64,000 bases of DNA from Ardenticatenaceae bacterium (GTDB lineage Bacteria; Chloroflexota; Anaerolineae; Promineifilales; Promineifilaceae), in assembly GCA_020634245.1 (NCBI GenBank), contig JACKCC010000024.1, forward strand, positions 1 to 64,000. The letters are read 5' to 3'. A program made the translations under genes and the position numbers. The notes under the pieces were generated by a model, which did not search any database, was not told the DNA's origin, and saw nothing but the letters and a program-made list of their open reading frames with translations. Below, piece after piece: positions 46,456 through 54,435 of the stretch (positions within the stretch are counted from its first letter, which is position 1; each line of letters begins with the position of its first letter).

Positions 46456-46690
46456 AACTGACCTTTTTAATTTCTTCCTGGATGTGATTTTAACGGCAGA
46501 ACCAGGGCAACCAATGACTTTAGCTCGGAATTATCGACAAACCAGATTGACACTTTTTATGTTGTCAAATCTCTTTTGGTACTTGCAAAAGACAAACGTA
46601 GAATATTCTATATACCGTAATTGTCTTCGATAGTACTTGGTACTATTAATCAGAATCTACATGTTACTGAATCATATTTGCCCAGAGGAA
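46456..46690. other. Divergent intergenic region between murA and the REC gene
   Basis: About 235 bases, AT-rich, holding the upstream regions of murA and of the REC gene. No hairpin or coding signal is convincing, and base-level reliability here is doubtful. Confidence 0.5.
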
Positions 46691-46699
46691 CCATCTTCA

Positions 46700-47092
46700 A
46701 GCAGTAAAGACGGATTACAGAGCAGAGAAGAAGCCAAAAGTCGTCTTGCGCCGACGACGAACCAATCACCCAGCTTATGGTGACGGTTATATTACAAAAT
46801 TTTGTATGGCAATGATGGCCAGGATGCACTGGATAAGTTGATCAACGCGGATATTGACCTGGTACTAGCTGATGTCAACATGCCTAAAATGGGCGGCCTG
46901 AAATTATTGCAGCAGATGCGTAGTGACGGCCGTTTCCAAAACCTGCCCGTCATTATGTTTACCGCCCAGGGGCAGCGCCAAATCCAATCGGATGCCATTA
47001 CCCAAGGCGCGACCGATTTTCTGACCAAACCTTTCAGTTCCAGCAAATTAGCCGACATGGTTCATCACCATCTCGTTCCTACCGCTATTTAG
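46700..47092 (+). pseudogene. Response-regulator receiver protein with broken N terminus
   Basis: The C-terminal two thirds are intact from 46802: YGNDGQDALDKLINADIDLV, LADVNMPKMGGLKLLQQMRS (phospho-Asp in LADVNMP), PVIMFTAQGQRQIQ, ATDFLTKPFSSSKLADMV. Upstream, ADDEPITQLMVTVILQN in another frame supplies the acidic pocket, so one or two frameshifts separate the halves. A stand-alone REC protein of about 125 residues if repaired. A second REC gene follows 12 bases later. Confidence 0.7.
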
Positions 47093-47104
47093 CCGGAGAT
47101 CATC

Positions 47105-47500
47105 ATGAACCAGGCATTGGCACTCATCATCGAAGATTCCGACTTGCTGGCCGAATATTTTGCCCAGGTGCTGCAAGCGGCCGGATACAAAACCATCATT
47201 GCTGAAGATGGTCGGTTTGCTCAACAAAAACTGCAAGAACTCATACCCGATATTGTGCTGCTAGATTTGAATTTGCCATTTGTTTCCGGAGAACTGCTGT
47301 TGGCTCAAATCCGAAATGATGCACGGTTGAGCAAAACACGCGTCCTCATCGCCAGCGCCGATGGGACTCATGCCAGGCAGCTTGGCGACCAGGCTGATTT
47401 GGTCCTACAAAAACCGATTGATTACCACCAACTGCGCATTTTATCGACAAAACTCCACCCCGATTACAAACCCACAACCGGAAGCCTGCATCAAGCATAA
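47105..47500 (+). CDS. Stand-alone response-regulator receiver protein
   Basis: A 131-residue single REC domain: LALIIEDSDLLAEYFAQVLQ (acidic pair Glu-Asp), DIVLLDLNLPFVSGELLLAQ with the phospho-Asp, VLIASADGTHA (Ser/Thr switch) and VLQKPIDYHQL (Lys). No output domain, so it probably relays phosphate or works with another protein. It lies directly behind another REC gene and may share its transcript. This gene is clean, unlike the block just before it. Confidence 0.9.
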   Translation: MNQALALIIEDSDLLAEYFAQVLQAAGYKTIIAEDGRFAQQKLQELIPDIVLLDLNLPFVSGELLLAQIRNDARLSKTRVLIASADGTHARQLGDQADLVLQKPIDYHQLRILSTKLHPDYKPTTGSLHQA

Positions 47501-47636
47501 ACCACCCTCTCTATTCCCTCGTCAAAAAAGAATATCTGCCTGGTTCGATCGCTGGTTAAAGACATAATCTCAGAATCGTCAAAATACCTACTCACACCAT
47601 CGCTAAAATGTTGATGAGCGTAAAGGTATTGCTGAT

Positions 47637-47665
47637 TGCGAACATAGAAGGGGCTTGTTACAATT
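47637..47665 (+). promoter_or_regulatory. Probable ctaB promoter
   Basis: TTGCGA at 47637-47642, 17 bases, TACAAT at 47660-47665, about 34 bases before the ctaB start. Confidence 0.55.
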
Positions 47666-47698
47666 CGTGAAAGCTGGCACTATGTCCGGAGAAATTGT

Positions 47699-48646
47699 AT
47701 GTCCCTATCTGATTTGAGTGAAAAAAGCCCAACTGGCGAATTAAAAGCCGTCAAAAGTATCACCAACTGGCGTGATCTGTTTATGATGATCGTCGTCCTG
47801 TTCAAAATGCGCATTGTCTTTTTGCTGTTGATGGCAGCGACCGGCGGTGCGTTTTTGGCAGCTGGCGGCTGGCCAGGGCTGGGTAAGATGGCTCTCATCT
47901 GGTTAACCGGCGGCATGGCGGCATCGGGCGCATCGTCGCTGAACCAATATCTGGAACGCAAATCGGATGGGAATATGGGGCGCACCAAGAAACGGCCGTT
48001 AGTCAACGGCGACATTCCCAATCCCAACTGGGTTCCCTGGGTAGGCATCGCTTTAATCATCCTGCCTTCCGCTGCTGTCTTTCCCACTAATCCTGCCCTG
48101 GCCTTTTTCTTGCTCCTGGGCGCATTCATTTACGTTGTAATTTACACTATCTGGCTCAAGCCGCGCACCCTGCTGAACATCGTCATCGGCGGGGCCGCTG
48201 GCAGCGCCGCCGTCCTCAGCGGCAGCGCCGCCGTTGGCCACTGGAATGACCCCGGCGCATTGGTCCTGGCACTCATCTTGTTCCTGTGGACTCCTTTCCA
48301 TTTTTGGAGCCTGGCCCTGCTCTACCGCGACGATTATTCACGCGCCGACGTACCCATGCTGCCCACAAAAACCACGCCGCACCAGGCAGCCTGGTGGGTA
48401 ATGTCGCACACCATTCCGGCCGGGTTGGCGGGGCTGCTGCTGGTTATTTTACCATCGTTAGGTTGGGTATACTTTGCGCCAATGCTATTGGTCACGGCCG
48501 ATCTTTTCTGGCGCAATGTTAAACTCATCAAGGACCCATCGCCGCCCCACGCCCGCAGCCTGTTTATGGCTTCCAACATTTATCTTACCGTCCTGCTGTT
48601 GATTATTTTTATTGATTCGGTACAGCCGTTCTTGAAAGGGGTTTAG
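47699..48646 (+). CDS. ctaB: Protoheme IX farnesyltransferase (heme o synthase)
   Basis: A 315-residue UbiA-family prenyltransferase that farnesylates heme b to heme o for cytochrome oxidases. The first Asp-rich motif lies in ASSLNQYLERKSDGNMGRTK then KRPLVNGD, and the second region in LFLWTPFHFWSLALLYRDDY, both CtaB/CyoE hallmarks. About eight or nine membrane segments. GGAG precedes the ATG. No oxidase genes lie in the window; the presence of ctaB suggests aerobic respiration. Confidence 0.94.
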   Translation: MSLSDLSEKSPTGELKAVKSITNWRDLFMMIVVLFKMRIVFLLLMAATGGAFLAAGGWPGLGKMALIWLTGGMAASGASSLNQYLERKSDGNMGRTKKRPLVNGDIPNPNWVPWVGIALIILPSAAVFPTNPALAFFLLLGAFIYVVIYTIWLKPRTLLNIVIGGAAGSAAVLSGSAAVGHWNDPGALVLALILFLWTPFHFWSLALLYRDDYSRADVPMLPTKTTPHQAAWWVMSHTIPAGLAGLLLVILPSLGWVYFAPMLLVTADLFWRNVKLIKDPSPPHARSLFMASNIYLTVLLLIIFIDSVQPFLKGV

Positions 48647-48649
48647 CTG

Positions 48650-48742
48650 GTTTGATAGTTTGTTGGTTTGTTGGTTTGTTAGTTGGTTTGTTTTTAGACG
48701 ACTCAACCAACCATCCAACCTTCTAACTAACCAACTGTTTTC
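48650..48742. repeat. Intergenic inverted repeat, TTGGTTTGT words
   Basis: TTTGTTGGTTTGTTGGTTTG on one arm faces CAACCAACCATCCAACC on the other. It fills the gap between ctaB and the glutaredoxin-like gene. Confidence 0.8.
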
Positions 48743-48744
48743 CA

Positions 48745-48981
48745 ATGATTGAAGTTACCCTCTACTCCAAACCGGGATGTCATTTGTGCGATGATGTGAA
48801 AGCGGTATTGCAAGAGTTAACGGCCGTTTACCCCCATCACCTCACCGAAATTGACATCACCAACAACCGGGAAGCCTTCAACCGCTACCACCTCACCATC
48901 CCCGTCGTCCATATTGGCCAGACCGAACTACAAGCACCGATTACGGCTGCCCAACTCCGGGCAGCCCTGGCAAACTCATGA
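48745..48981 (+). CDS. Glutaredoxin-like protein (DUF836/thioredoxin fold)
   Basis: A 78-residue thioredoxin-fold protein: VTLYSKPGCHLCDDVKAVLQ with a CxxC site, the cis-Pro in HLTIPVVHIG, and the usual short helix at the end. Such small proteins act as dithiol oxidoreductases. It overlaps the next gene by four bases (ATGA) and is probably co-expressed with it. Confidence 0.87.
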   Translation: MIEVTLYSKPGCHLCDDVKAVLQELTAVYPHHLTEIDITNNREAFNRYHLTIPVVHIGQTELQAPITAAQLRAALANS

Positions 48982-49742
48982 ACCCATCTCCCCGCCCTAC
49001 CGAAGCAGCTCTTTTCACCACCTGCCTGGCCGACGCCTTCTTCCCCGACCTGGTTCAGAACACAATCTGGCTGCTGGAACAGGCCGATGTAGCCGTTACT
49101 ATCCCCGCCGGGCAAACCTGCTGCGGCCAGCCGCCCTATAACGCCGGTTTCCACAGCGAAGCGCGCCACATTGCCAGCCACTTTCTGGACGTTTTTGCCG
49201 ATGCGCCAATCATCGTCTCGCCATCCGGTTCCTGCGTAACAATGGTGCGCCACGAATTCCCTCAATTGTTCCGTGATGATCCAACCCGGCTGGTTCAAGC
49301 ACTGGCCCTGGCTGGCCGCACTTATGAATTGTCCGAATTCCTGGTGAATGTCGTTGGTCAAACAGATTTTGGCGCGCAGTGGCACGGCCGTGCCACCTAC
49401 CACGACGCCTGCCACATGTCCCGCGGACTGGGCTTGACCGCCGAACCCCGTGCCCTGCTAGCCCAGGTCAAAGGATTGGAACTGGTTGACATGGTCGAAG
49501 CTGATGGAACCATCAGCGAACCGTGGTGCTGCGGTTTTGGTGGTGCGTTTGCCGTCAAACAATCAGCCATTTCCGGAGCCATGCTCAACGAAAAAATCCG
49601 CCGCATCGAGGCCACAGGTGTGGATACGGTCATTACCGGCGATGGCGGCTGCATCATGCACATGAACGGCGGCCTCCAGCGGCAAAACAAGCCCATCCAC
49701 GTCCTTCACTACACCGAAATCCTGTGCGGCAAAGCTAGATAA
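48978..49742 (+). CDS. LutA/YkgE-like (Fe-S)-binding oxidoreductase subunit
   Basis: A 254-residue protein with two CCG domains: TCLADAFFPDL and AGQTCCGQPPYNAG in the first half, YHDACHMSRGLGL and EPWCCGFGGAFAVK in the second. This is the cysteine-rich domain family (PF02754) of lactate utilisation protein A and glycolate oxidase F-type subunits. lutB and lutC are not beside it here; the neighbour is the glutaredoxin-like gene. Substrate inferred by family only. Confidence 0.88.
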   Translation: MNPSPRPTEAALFTTCLADAFFPDLVQNTIWLLEQADVAVTIPAGQTCCGQPPYNAGFHSEARHIASHFLDVFADAPIIVSPSGSCVTMVRHEFPQLFRDDPTRLVQALALAGRTYELSEFLVNVVGQTDFGAQWHGRATYHDACHMSRGLGLTAEPRALLAQVKGLELVDMVEADGTISEPWCCGFGGAFAVKQSAISGAMLNEKIRRIEATGVDTVITGDGGCIMHMNGGLQRQNKPIHVLHYTEILCGKAR

Positions 49743-49756
49743 CTTTCGTTCTTCAT

Positions 49757-49808
49757 AAAGTCATGCCTCATACGTCATAACCATCTGGTAACGCATGACT
49801 TATGACAT
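49757..49808. repeat. Intergenic inverted repeat, GCATGACTTATGAC family
   Basis: AAGTCATGCCTCATACGTCAT faces ACGCATGACTTATGACATATGAGG. Shares GCATGACTTATGAC with 35502-35552. Confidence 0.75.
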
Positions 49809-49828
49809 ATGAGGCTCTAGAATCTTTC

Positions 49829-50758
49829 ATGAACGACCCTCAATCTACGGTTGACGTCCTCTGTGTCGGTCAAGCGCCTTATGACTTGACTTTTACCATC
49901 GATCGCCACCCCCAGCCAGACGAGAAAATGTTTGCCACAGCGCTGCACCAGTGCGGCGGCGGCCCGGCGGCCAATGCAGCCGTGGCCGTCGCCCGGCTGG
50001 GACACAGCAGCGCCTTCGCCGGTTACCTGGGCCAGGACGCATTCGGCGATTTGCACTTCCAGGAATTGGTAGCCGATGACGTGCAGACCAGCCTCATTGT
50101 GCGTGGCACAGTTCAGACTCCCCTTTCGGTCAGCCTGGTTAAGCTGGACGGCAGCCGGGCATTGGTCAATTATGGGGGAAATCAACGGCCGTTACCCGCC
50201 CACAGCATCGATTTCAGCCACTGCCACCCTCGCGTTATCATCTTCGACGGCTGGGAACCAGACATCTCGCCGCCGCTGGCCCAATGGGCGCGGCAGGCAG
50301 GCATTCCCACCATTTTAGACGCCGGTTCTGTCCATCGCGGCACGGAAGCGCTGGCTCCCCTGGTCGATTATTTGATTGGCGCGGAGAAGTTTGGCCGCAC
50401 CTTTACCGGTGAGGCCGACCCGGTGCGGGCGGCGGCTAAGTTGAGTGAATTGGGGGGAACGGCCGTCATCATCACTCTAGGCTCACAAGGCTTAGTCTGG
50501 CAAAAAGGGGGCGAATCCGGTCATCTGCCTGCTTTCCCTGTCGAAACGGTGGACACCACCGGAGCCGGCGACGCTTTTCACGGCGCATTTGCCGCCGGAT
50601 TGGTGCGCGGACTGGCCTGGAATGATTTGCTCCGTTTTGCCAGTGCAGTGGCAGCGCTGACCTGTACCAAAATGAGCGCACGGCTGGCGATTCCAGAGGA
50701 AACGGCCGTGCAGAAATTCCTGGAAAAGAGCGGGAACAGGGTAGCGGGTGGCGGGTAG
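49829..50758 (+). CDS. PfkB-family carbohydrate kinase
   Basis: A 309-residue ribokinase-fold sugar kinase. First motif CGGGPAANAAVAVARLGHSS (substrate lid and Gly-rich start), second motif VDTTGAGDAFHGAFAAGLVR with the catalytic Asp. Sugar specificity cannot be read from the sequence. I use the ATG at 49829; an earlier ATG at 49802 lies inside the repeat. A repeat (GGGTAGCGGGTGGCGGG / CCCGCTACTCGCCACCC) follows the stop. Confidence 0.9.
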   Translation: MNDPQSTVDVLCVGQAPYDLTFTIDRHPQPDEKMFATALHQCGGGPAANAAVAVARLGHSSAFAGYLGQDAFGDLHFQELVADDVQTSLIVRGTVQTPLSVSLVKLDGSRALVNYGGNQRPLPAHSIDFSHCHPRVIIFDGWEPDISPPLAQWARQAGIPTILDAGSVHRGTEALAPLVDYLIGAEKFGRTFTGEADPVRAAAKLSELGGTAVIITLGSQGLVWQKGGESGHLPAFPVETVDTTGAGDAFHGAFAAGLVRGLAWNDLLRFASAVAALTCTKMSARLAIPEETAVQKFLEKSGNRVAGGG

Positions 50759-50792
50759 CGAGTATTTGACCCGCTACTCGCCACCCGCTGCT
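50742..50792. repeat. Inverted repeat, GGGTAGCGGGTGGCGGG words
   Basis: The left arm overlaps the last codons of the PfkB gene (encoding VAGGG) and the right arm is CCCGCTACTCGCCACCCGC. A four- to six-base centre separates them. Confidence 0.8.
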
Positions 50793-50859
50793 TACCCAAT
50801 CATGAGAAGTTTTTGAACTGTGCTTGTGATTTAATGCACAGTTTACTACACTTACGGCC

Positions 50860-51675
50860 ATGATTAGTGTAGACGGCCGTTCTCCCAACCACCAACCCAT
50901 CATTCAAGTGCAAAATGTCGTCAAGCGGTTCCCCGTTGGCGACGGCGAAATTACCGTTCTCAAAGGCGTTAACTTCGACGTCATGCCCGGCGAATTTGTG
51001 ACCATCGTCGGCCCTTCCGGCAACGGCAAATCGACCTTGCTCAACATGATCACCGGCATCGACCATCCCAGCGAAGGCGACGTCATCGTCACCGGGCAAA
51101 AAGTCCACACCCTGAGCGAAAACGAGCTGGCCATCTGGCGCGGCGAACATTTGGGCATCATCTTCCAATTTTTTCAACTGCTGCCCGCCCTCAGCCTGCT
51201 CAAAAATGTCATTTTGCCGATGGATTTCGTCAAAAAATTGACCCCCAAGGAGCGCAAAGAACGGGCGCTGCATCTTCTGGATACGGTTGGATTGGCCGAC
51301 CAGGCGCAAAAACTGCCCAGCCAGGTCTCCGGCGGCCAGCAGCAGCGGGCCGCCATCGCTCGCGCCCTGGCCAACGACCCGCCTCTCCTCGTGGCCGACG
51401 AACCGACCGGCAACCTGGATTCGGAAACGTCGGATGCAGTGTTTGCCCTATTCGAACAGCAGGTCGCACTGGGCAAAACATTGGCGATGGTCACCCACAG
51501 CCGCAGCCTGGCCGCCCGCACCCCGCGCGTCATTGAGATTCGGGACGGCCGTATCTACAGCGACAGTAAGAGTGAAGGGGTGAAATGGGGAGGGGGTGAA
51601 GGGGTGACTCTTTCACCCGTTCACTCCAGCGACCGAAGGTCGCCCACCCCTTCACCCGTTCATCTTCAAAAATGA
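50860..51675 (+). CDS. ABC transporter ATP-binding protein (MacB/LolD type)
   Basis: A 271-residue ATPase. Walker A GPSGNGKSTLLNMITG near residue 48, signature QVSGGQQQRAAIARALANDP, Walker B LLVADEPTGNLDSETSD, and H-loop VTHSR. It fits the MacB/LolD class that energises FtsX-type permeases, and the permease gene starts four bases before its stop. The last 35 residues (KSEGVKWGGGEGVTLSPVH and so on) come from a word-type repeat, so the natural C terminus probably lay near RDGRIYSDSK. Confidence 0.94.
   Translation: MISVDGRSPNHQPIIQVQNVVKRFPVGDGEITVLKGVNFDVMPGEFVTIVGPSGNGKSTLLNMITGIDHPSEGDVIVTGQKVHTLSENELAIWRGEHLGIIFQFFQLLPALSLLKNVILPMDFVKKLTPKERKERALHLLDTVGLADQAQKLPSQVSGGQQQRAAIARALANDPPLLVADEPTGNLDSETSDAVFALFEQQVALGKTLAMVTHSRSLAARTPRVIEIRDGRIYSDSKSEGVKWGGGEGVTLSPVHSSDRRSPTPSPVHLQK
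51569..51664. repeat. Inverted repeat at the end of the ABC ATPase gene, GGGTGAAGGGGTG family
   Basis: GTGAAGGGGTGAAATGGGGA and GGGGGTGAAGGGGTGA face TCACCCGTTCACTCC and CACCCCTTCACCCGTTC. GCGACCGAAGGTCGC, also found at 31247-31293, sits inside the right half. The ATPase reading frame runs through all of it. Confidence 0.8.
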
Positions 51676-54086
51676 GCGTCATCTGGGACAAAGTCTGGTT
51701 CGATTTGTGGCAGCACAAGGCCCGCACCGGGCTGGCCGTGCTGAGCATTGCCGTCGGCGTTTTTGCCATCGGCGTCATCTTTGGCATGATCGACCAGCTC
51801 TTATCGACGATGGATGCGTCTCACCAGGCCGTCCAGCCTTCCCATCTCAACCTGGTTTTGCGCCAGTTCATCGACCGTGACACGGCCGAAAGCCTGACCG
51901 ACATCCCCGGCGTAGCCGGCGTGGAACCGCTCAACATACGATCCATCCGCTACAAAACCGGCCCCGACGGCTCCTGGGAATCGGGCACGATGGTCATGCG
52001 CGACGATTACGAGAACCAAAAGTATGACTGGCTGGAATTGAAAGAAGGGGTCTGGCCGAGCAACTCATCCATCGACGTCGAGCGTATCACCAGCGATTAT
52101 TACGGTATCGACATCGGCGACGAAATCATCATCGAGATGGATGGCACCGACCGCGCTTTCCCCGTCACCGGCAAAATCCGCCACCCGTTTGTGCCGCCGC
52201 CCGATTTTGGCGGCAGCGCCTACTTCTTCACCGATGCTGAAGGGATGGCCCGCCTTAACATCCCGCAAGGATTATTCGTGCAGCTGCTGGTGCGGGTAGA
52301 GCCATACAGCGAGGAATACGTCCGCGACCGGGCAGCGGCGATTAAGGAGCAGTTGGCCAAGCAGGGCATCGGTATCAGCATCTCTGTATATCAAAAACCG
52401 GAAGAACATTGGGGACGGCCGTTTGTATCCGGTATCACCATTGTTCTGAAAGTGTTAGCCATCGTCTCCCTGTTCACCAGCGTCATCATCGTCATCAACA
52501 CCACCACGGCCATCATCACCCAGCAAACCGACCAGATTGGCGTCATCAAAGCCATCGGCGGCACAGCCTCGGTGATAACGAAGGTATATCTGGCTGGCGT
52601 GCTGGCCTTTGGCGTGCTGGCGCTGCTGTTTTCACTGCCGCTGGGCGTGGTCAGTGCCTTCTTCGGCAGCAAATATTTGTTGACCATCTTCAACATCGAC
52701 TACGATGTCTTCCAATTTTCCAGCCGGGCTGTGATTTACCAGGTGCTGGCGGCCATTGCCGCGCCGCTGCTGGCGGCGCTGTGGCCGGTTTTAAGCGGGG
52801 CGGCCATCTCAGTGCGGGAAGCGATTGCCACCTACGGCCTGGGCGGCGATTTTGGCACGGGCAAGTTGGATCAAGTCGTGGAAAAAATCGGCGAAAAGAT
52901 TTTGCCGTCGCCTTATTCGGTGGCGCTGGGTAATATGTTCCGCCGCAAAGGACGGCTGGCGCTGACGCAGTTGGTCCTGACGCTGGCCGGAGCGATGTTT
53001 TTGATGGTGCTGACGCTGGCCTCGTCGATGACGTACACGCTCAACAATGAGCTGGATCGGCGGCAGTACGACATGCGTCTCTTTTTCTTCATACCACACC
53101 GCTCGGAGGTATTGGAACGCATCGCCGAGGATATTCCCGGTGTGGCCGCCGCCGAACCCTGGTTTTCGGTGACGGGCACGGTCTTGCGCGAAGGGGAATC
53201 GGTGCAGGATACGGGCGGACTGGGCGCCGAGCTGTACGGCGTGCCAGTGGGCAGTGAATTGTACCGGCCGTATATTGTGAACGGCCGTTGGCTCAACCCC
53301 GACGAAACCGACAACGCCGCCGTCATTAGCCAGGAAACGGCCGATTTTAACAACCTGGACTTGGGCGACACGATCACCATCGACCTGGGCGAGATGGGAA
53401 CCAGCGACTGGCAGATCGTGGGCACGTATGAGGCTATCACCCCCGACCCGATTACGACGGACCCGATTTATGCCCCGGAAACGGCCGTTGTCGCCGCCAC
53501 CCAAAAAACCAATCAAGCCACCCAACTACTCGTCCGCGCCGAAAAGCAAGATGCCAACTCGACAGCCGCCCTCATGCAAGCCCTGACCGACAAATTCCAG
53601 GAACGGGGCATCAACGTCAACGACTTTTTCAGCCGCACCAAGTCGGAAGACCGGGCGTACGCGGTGAACCAGTTCAGCATCGTCACCAACATCATGTTTG
53701 GCCTGGCATTGGTCATGGGCGTCGTCGGCGGCATCGGGCTGATGGGGTCACTCTCCATCAGCGTGGTTGAGCGCACGCGGGAGATTGGCGTTTTGCGCTC
53801 CATCGGCGCCGATAATGCCACGATTATGTGGATGTTTGTGATGGAGGGAGTGCTGCAAGGGCTGCTAAGCTGGCTGATGGCCGTGCCGCTGGGCTTTGTC
53901 GTGGCCCGGCCCATGTCGCGCATCTTGGGTCAGACGATTTTGCAGGTGGATTTGGACTTTGCGTTTAATGGAACGGCCGTGCTCATCTGGCTCATTGCTA
54001 TCCTCAGCATATCCGTTCTCGCCTCCCTCGTCCCCGCCCACAACGCCGCCCGCATTAGCGTCCGCGAAAGTTTGGCGTACGCTTAA
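51672..54086 (+). CDS. ABC transporter permease (MacB/FtsX type)
   Basis: An 804-residue permease with two MacB-type halves. Each half has a large extracytoplasmic part and an FtsX domain: the first about 255-385 (ITIVLKVLAIVSLFTSVIIV, QTDQIGVIKAIGG), the second about 670-800 (IMFGLALVMGVVGGIGLMGS, TREIGVLRSIGADNATI). Two further segments start each half (HKARTGLAVLSIAVGVFAIG and RRKGRLALTQLVLTLAGAMF). With the preceding ATPase it forms a likely exporter or lipoprotein-release type mechanotransmission complex; cargo unknown. Confidence 0.92.
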   Translation: MSVIWDKVWFDLWQHKARTGLAVLSIAVGVFAIGVIFGMIDQLLSTMDASHQAVQPSHLNLVLRQFIDRDTAESLTDIPGVAGVEPLNIRSIRYKTGPDGSWESGTMVMRDDYENQKYDWLELKEGVWPSNSSIDVERITSDYYGIDIGDEIIIEMDGTDRAFPVTGKIRHPFVPPPDFGGSAYFFTDAEGMARLNIPQGLFVQLLVRVEPYSEEYVRDRAAAIKEQLAKQGIGISISVYQKPEEHWGRPFVSGITIVLKVLAIVSLFTSVIIVINTTTAIITQQTDQIGVIKAIGGTASVITKVYLAGVLAFGVLALLFSLPLGVVSAFFGSKYLLTIFNIDYDVFQFSSRAVIYQVLAAIAAPLLAALWPVLSGAAISVREAIATYGLGGDFGTGKLDQVVEKIGEKILPSPYSVALGNMFRRKGRLALTQLVLTLAGAMFLMVLTLASSMTYTLNNELDRRQYDMRLFFFIPHRSEVLERIAEDIPGVAAAEPWFSVTGTVLREGESVQDTGGLGAELYGVPVGSELYRPYIVNGRWLNPDETDNAAVISQETADFNNLDLGDTITIDLGEMGTSDWQIVGTYEAITPDPITTDPIYAPETAVVAATQKTNQATQLLVRAEKQDANSTAALMQALTDKFQERGINVNDFFSRTKSEDRAYAVNQFSIVTNIMFGLALVMGVVGGIGLMGSLSISVVERTREIGVLRSIGADNATIMWMFVMEGVLQGLLSWLMAVPLGFVVARPMSRILGQTILQVDLDFAFNGTAVLIWLIAILSISVLASLVPAHNAARISVRESLAYA

Positions 54087-54160
54087 CAGCTTACTTGAAC
54101 CCATGCCATAATGAATAAACAGTTCTTTAAGAAATCCAATGATGATTAATCAAGAGAGAT

Positions 54161-54435
54161 TTAAATTTTCCATTCATCTTCCAAAACACCCAAATTTTGA
54201 CTAACAATTAACCCCTTTGTGTGTGGTTTTTGTTGACGTAGAAATTCTTCACGATGAATCGTTAACGACAAATAAACCAATGCGGCACGCGCCAATTTTA
54301 GTAACCGGAGAGCTTTGATTTCGAAATCCAGGTGATACAAAGAAAAAGCCAAATCATCTCTAAATAATGAATATGATGTGGATTCCACTTCATTATCATT
54401 CGTGTTTGATCCACCCCGCCCAAAAGATTCACTAT
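54161..54435 (-). pseudogene. C-terminal fragment of the LA2681-type HEPN protein
   Basis: Reads ESFGRGGSNTNDNEVESTSY then SLFRDDLAFSLYHLDFEIKA and LRLLKLARAALVYLSLTIHR, ending with TAA at 54161. The helix LRLLKLARAALVYLSL is typical of the end of LA2681-type HEPN proteins. The fragment is open right up to the ISH3-like element at 54436, and its frame continues in the 28 bases between the two elements (55697-55724). Nothing recognisable lies in 54087-54160. Confidence 0.55.

Noticed and set aside
41740..46800. Many short plus- and minus-strand reading frames in the frameshifted block as novel small genes
   Set aside because: They are out-of-frame pieces or shadows of murA, lexA, an FtsK-like gene and receiver proteins; pieces in the correct order restore those families.
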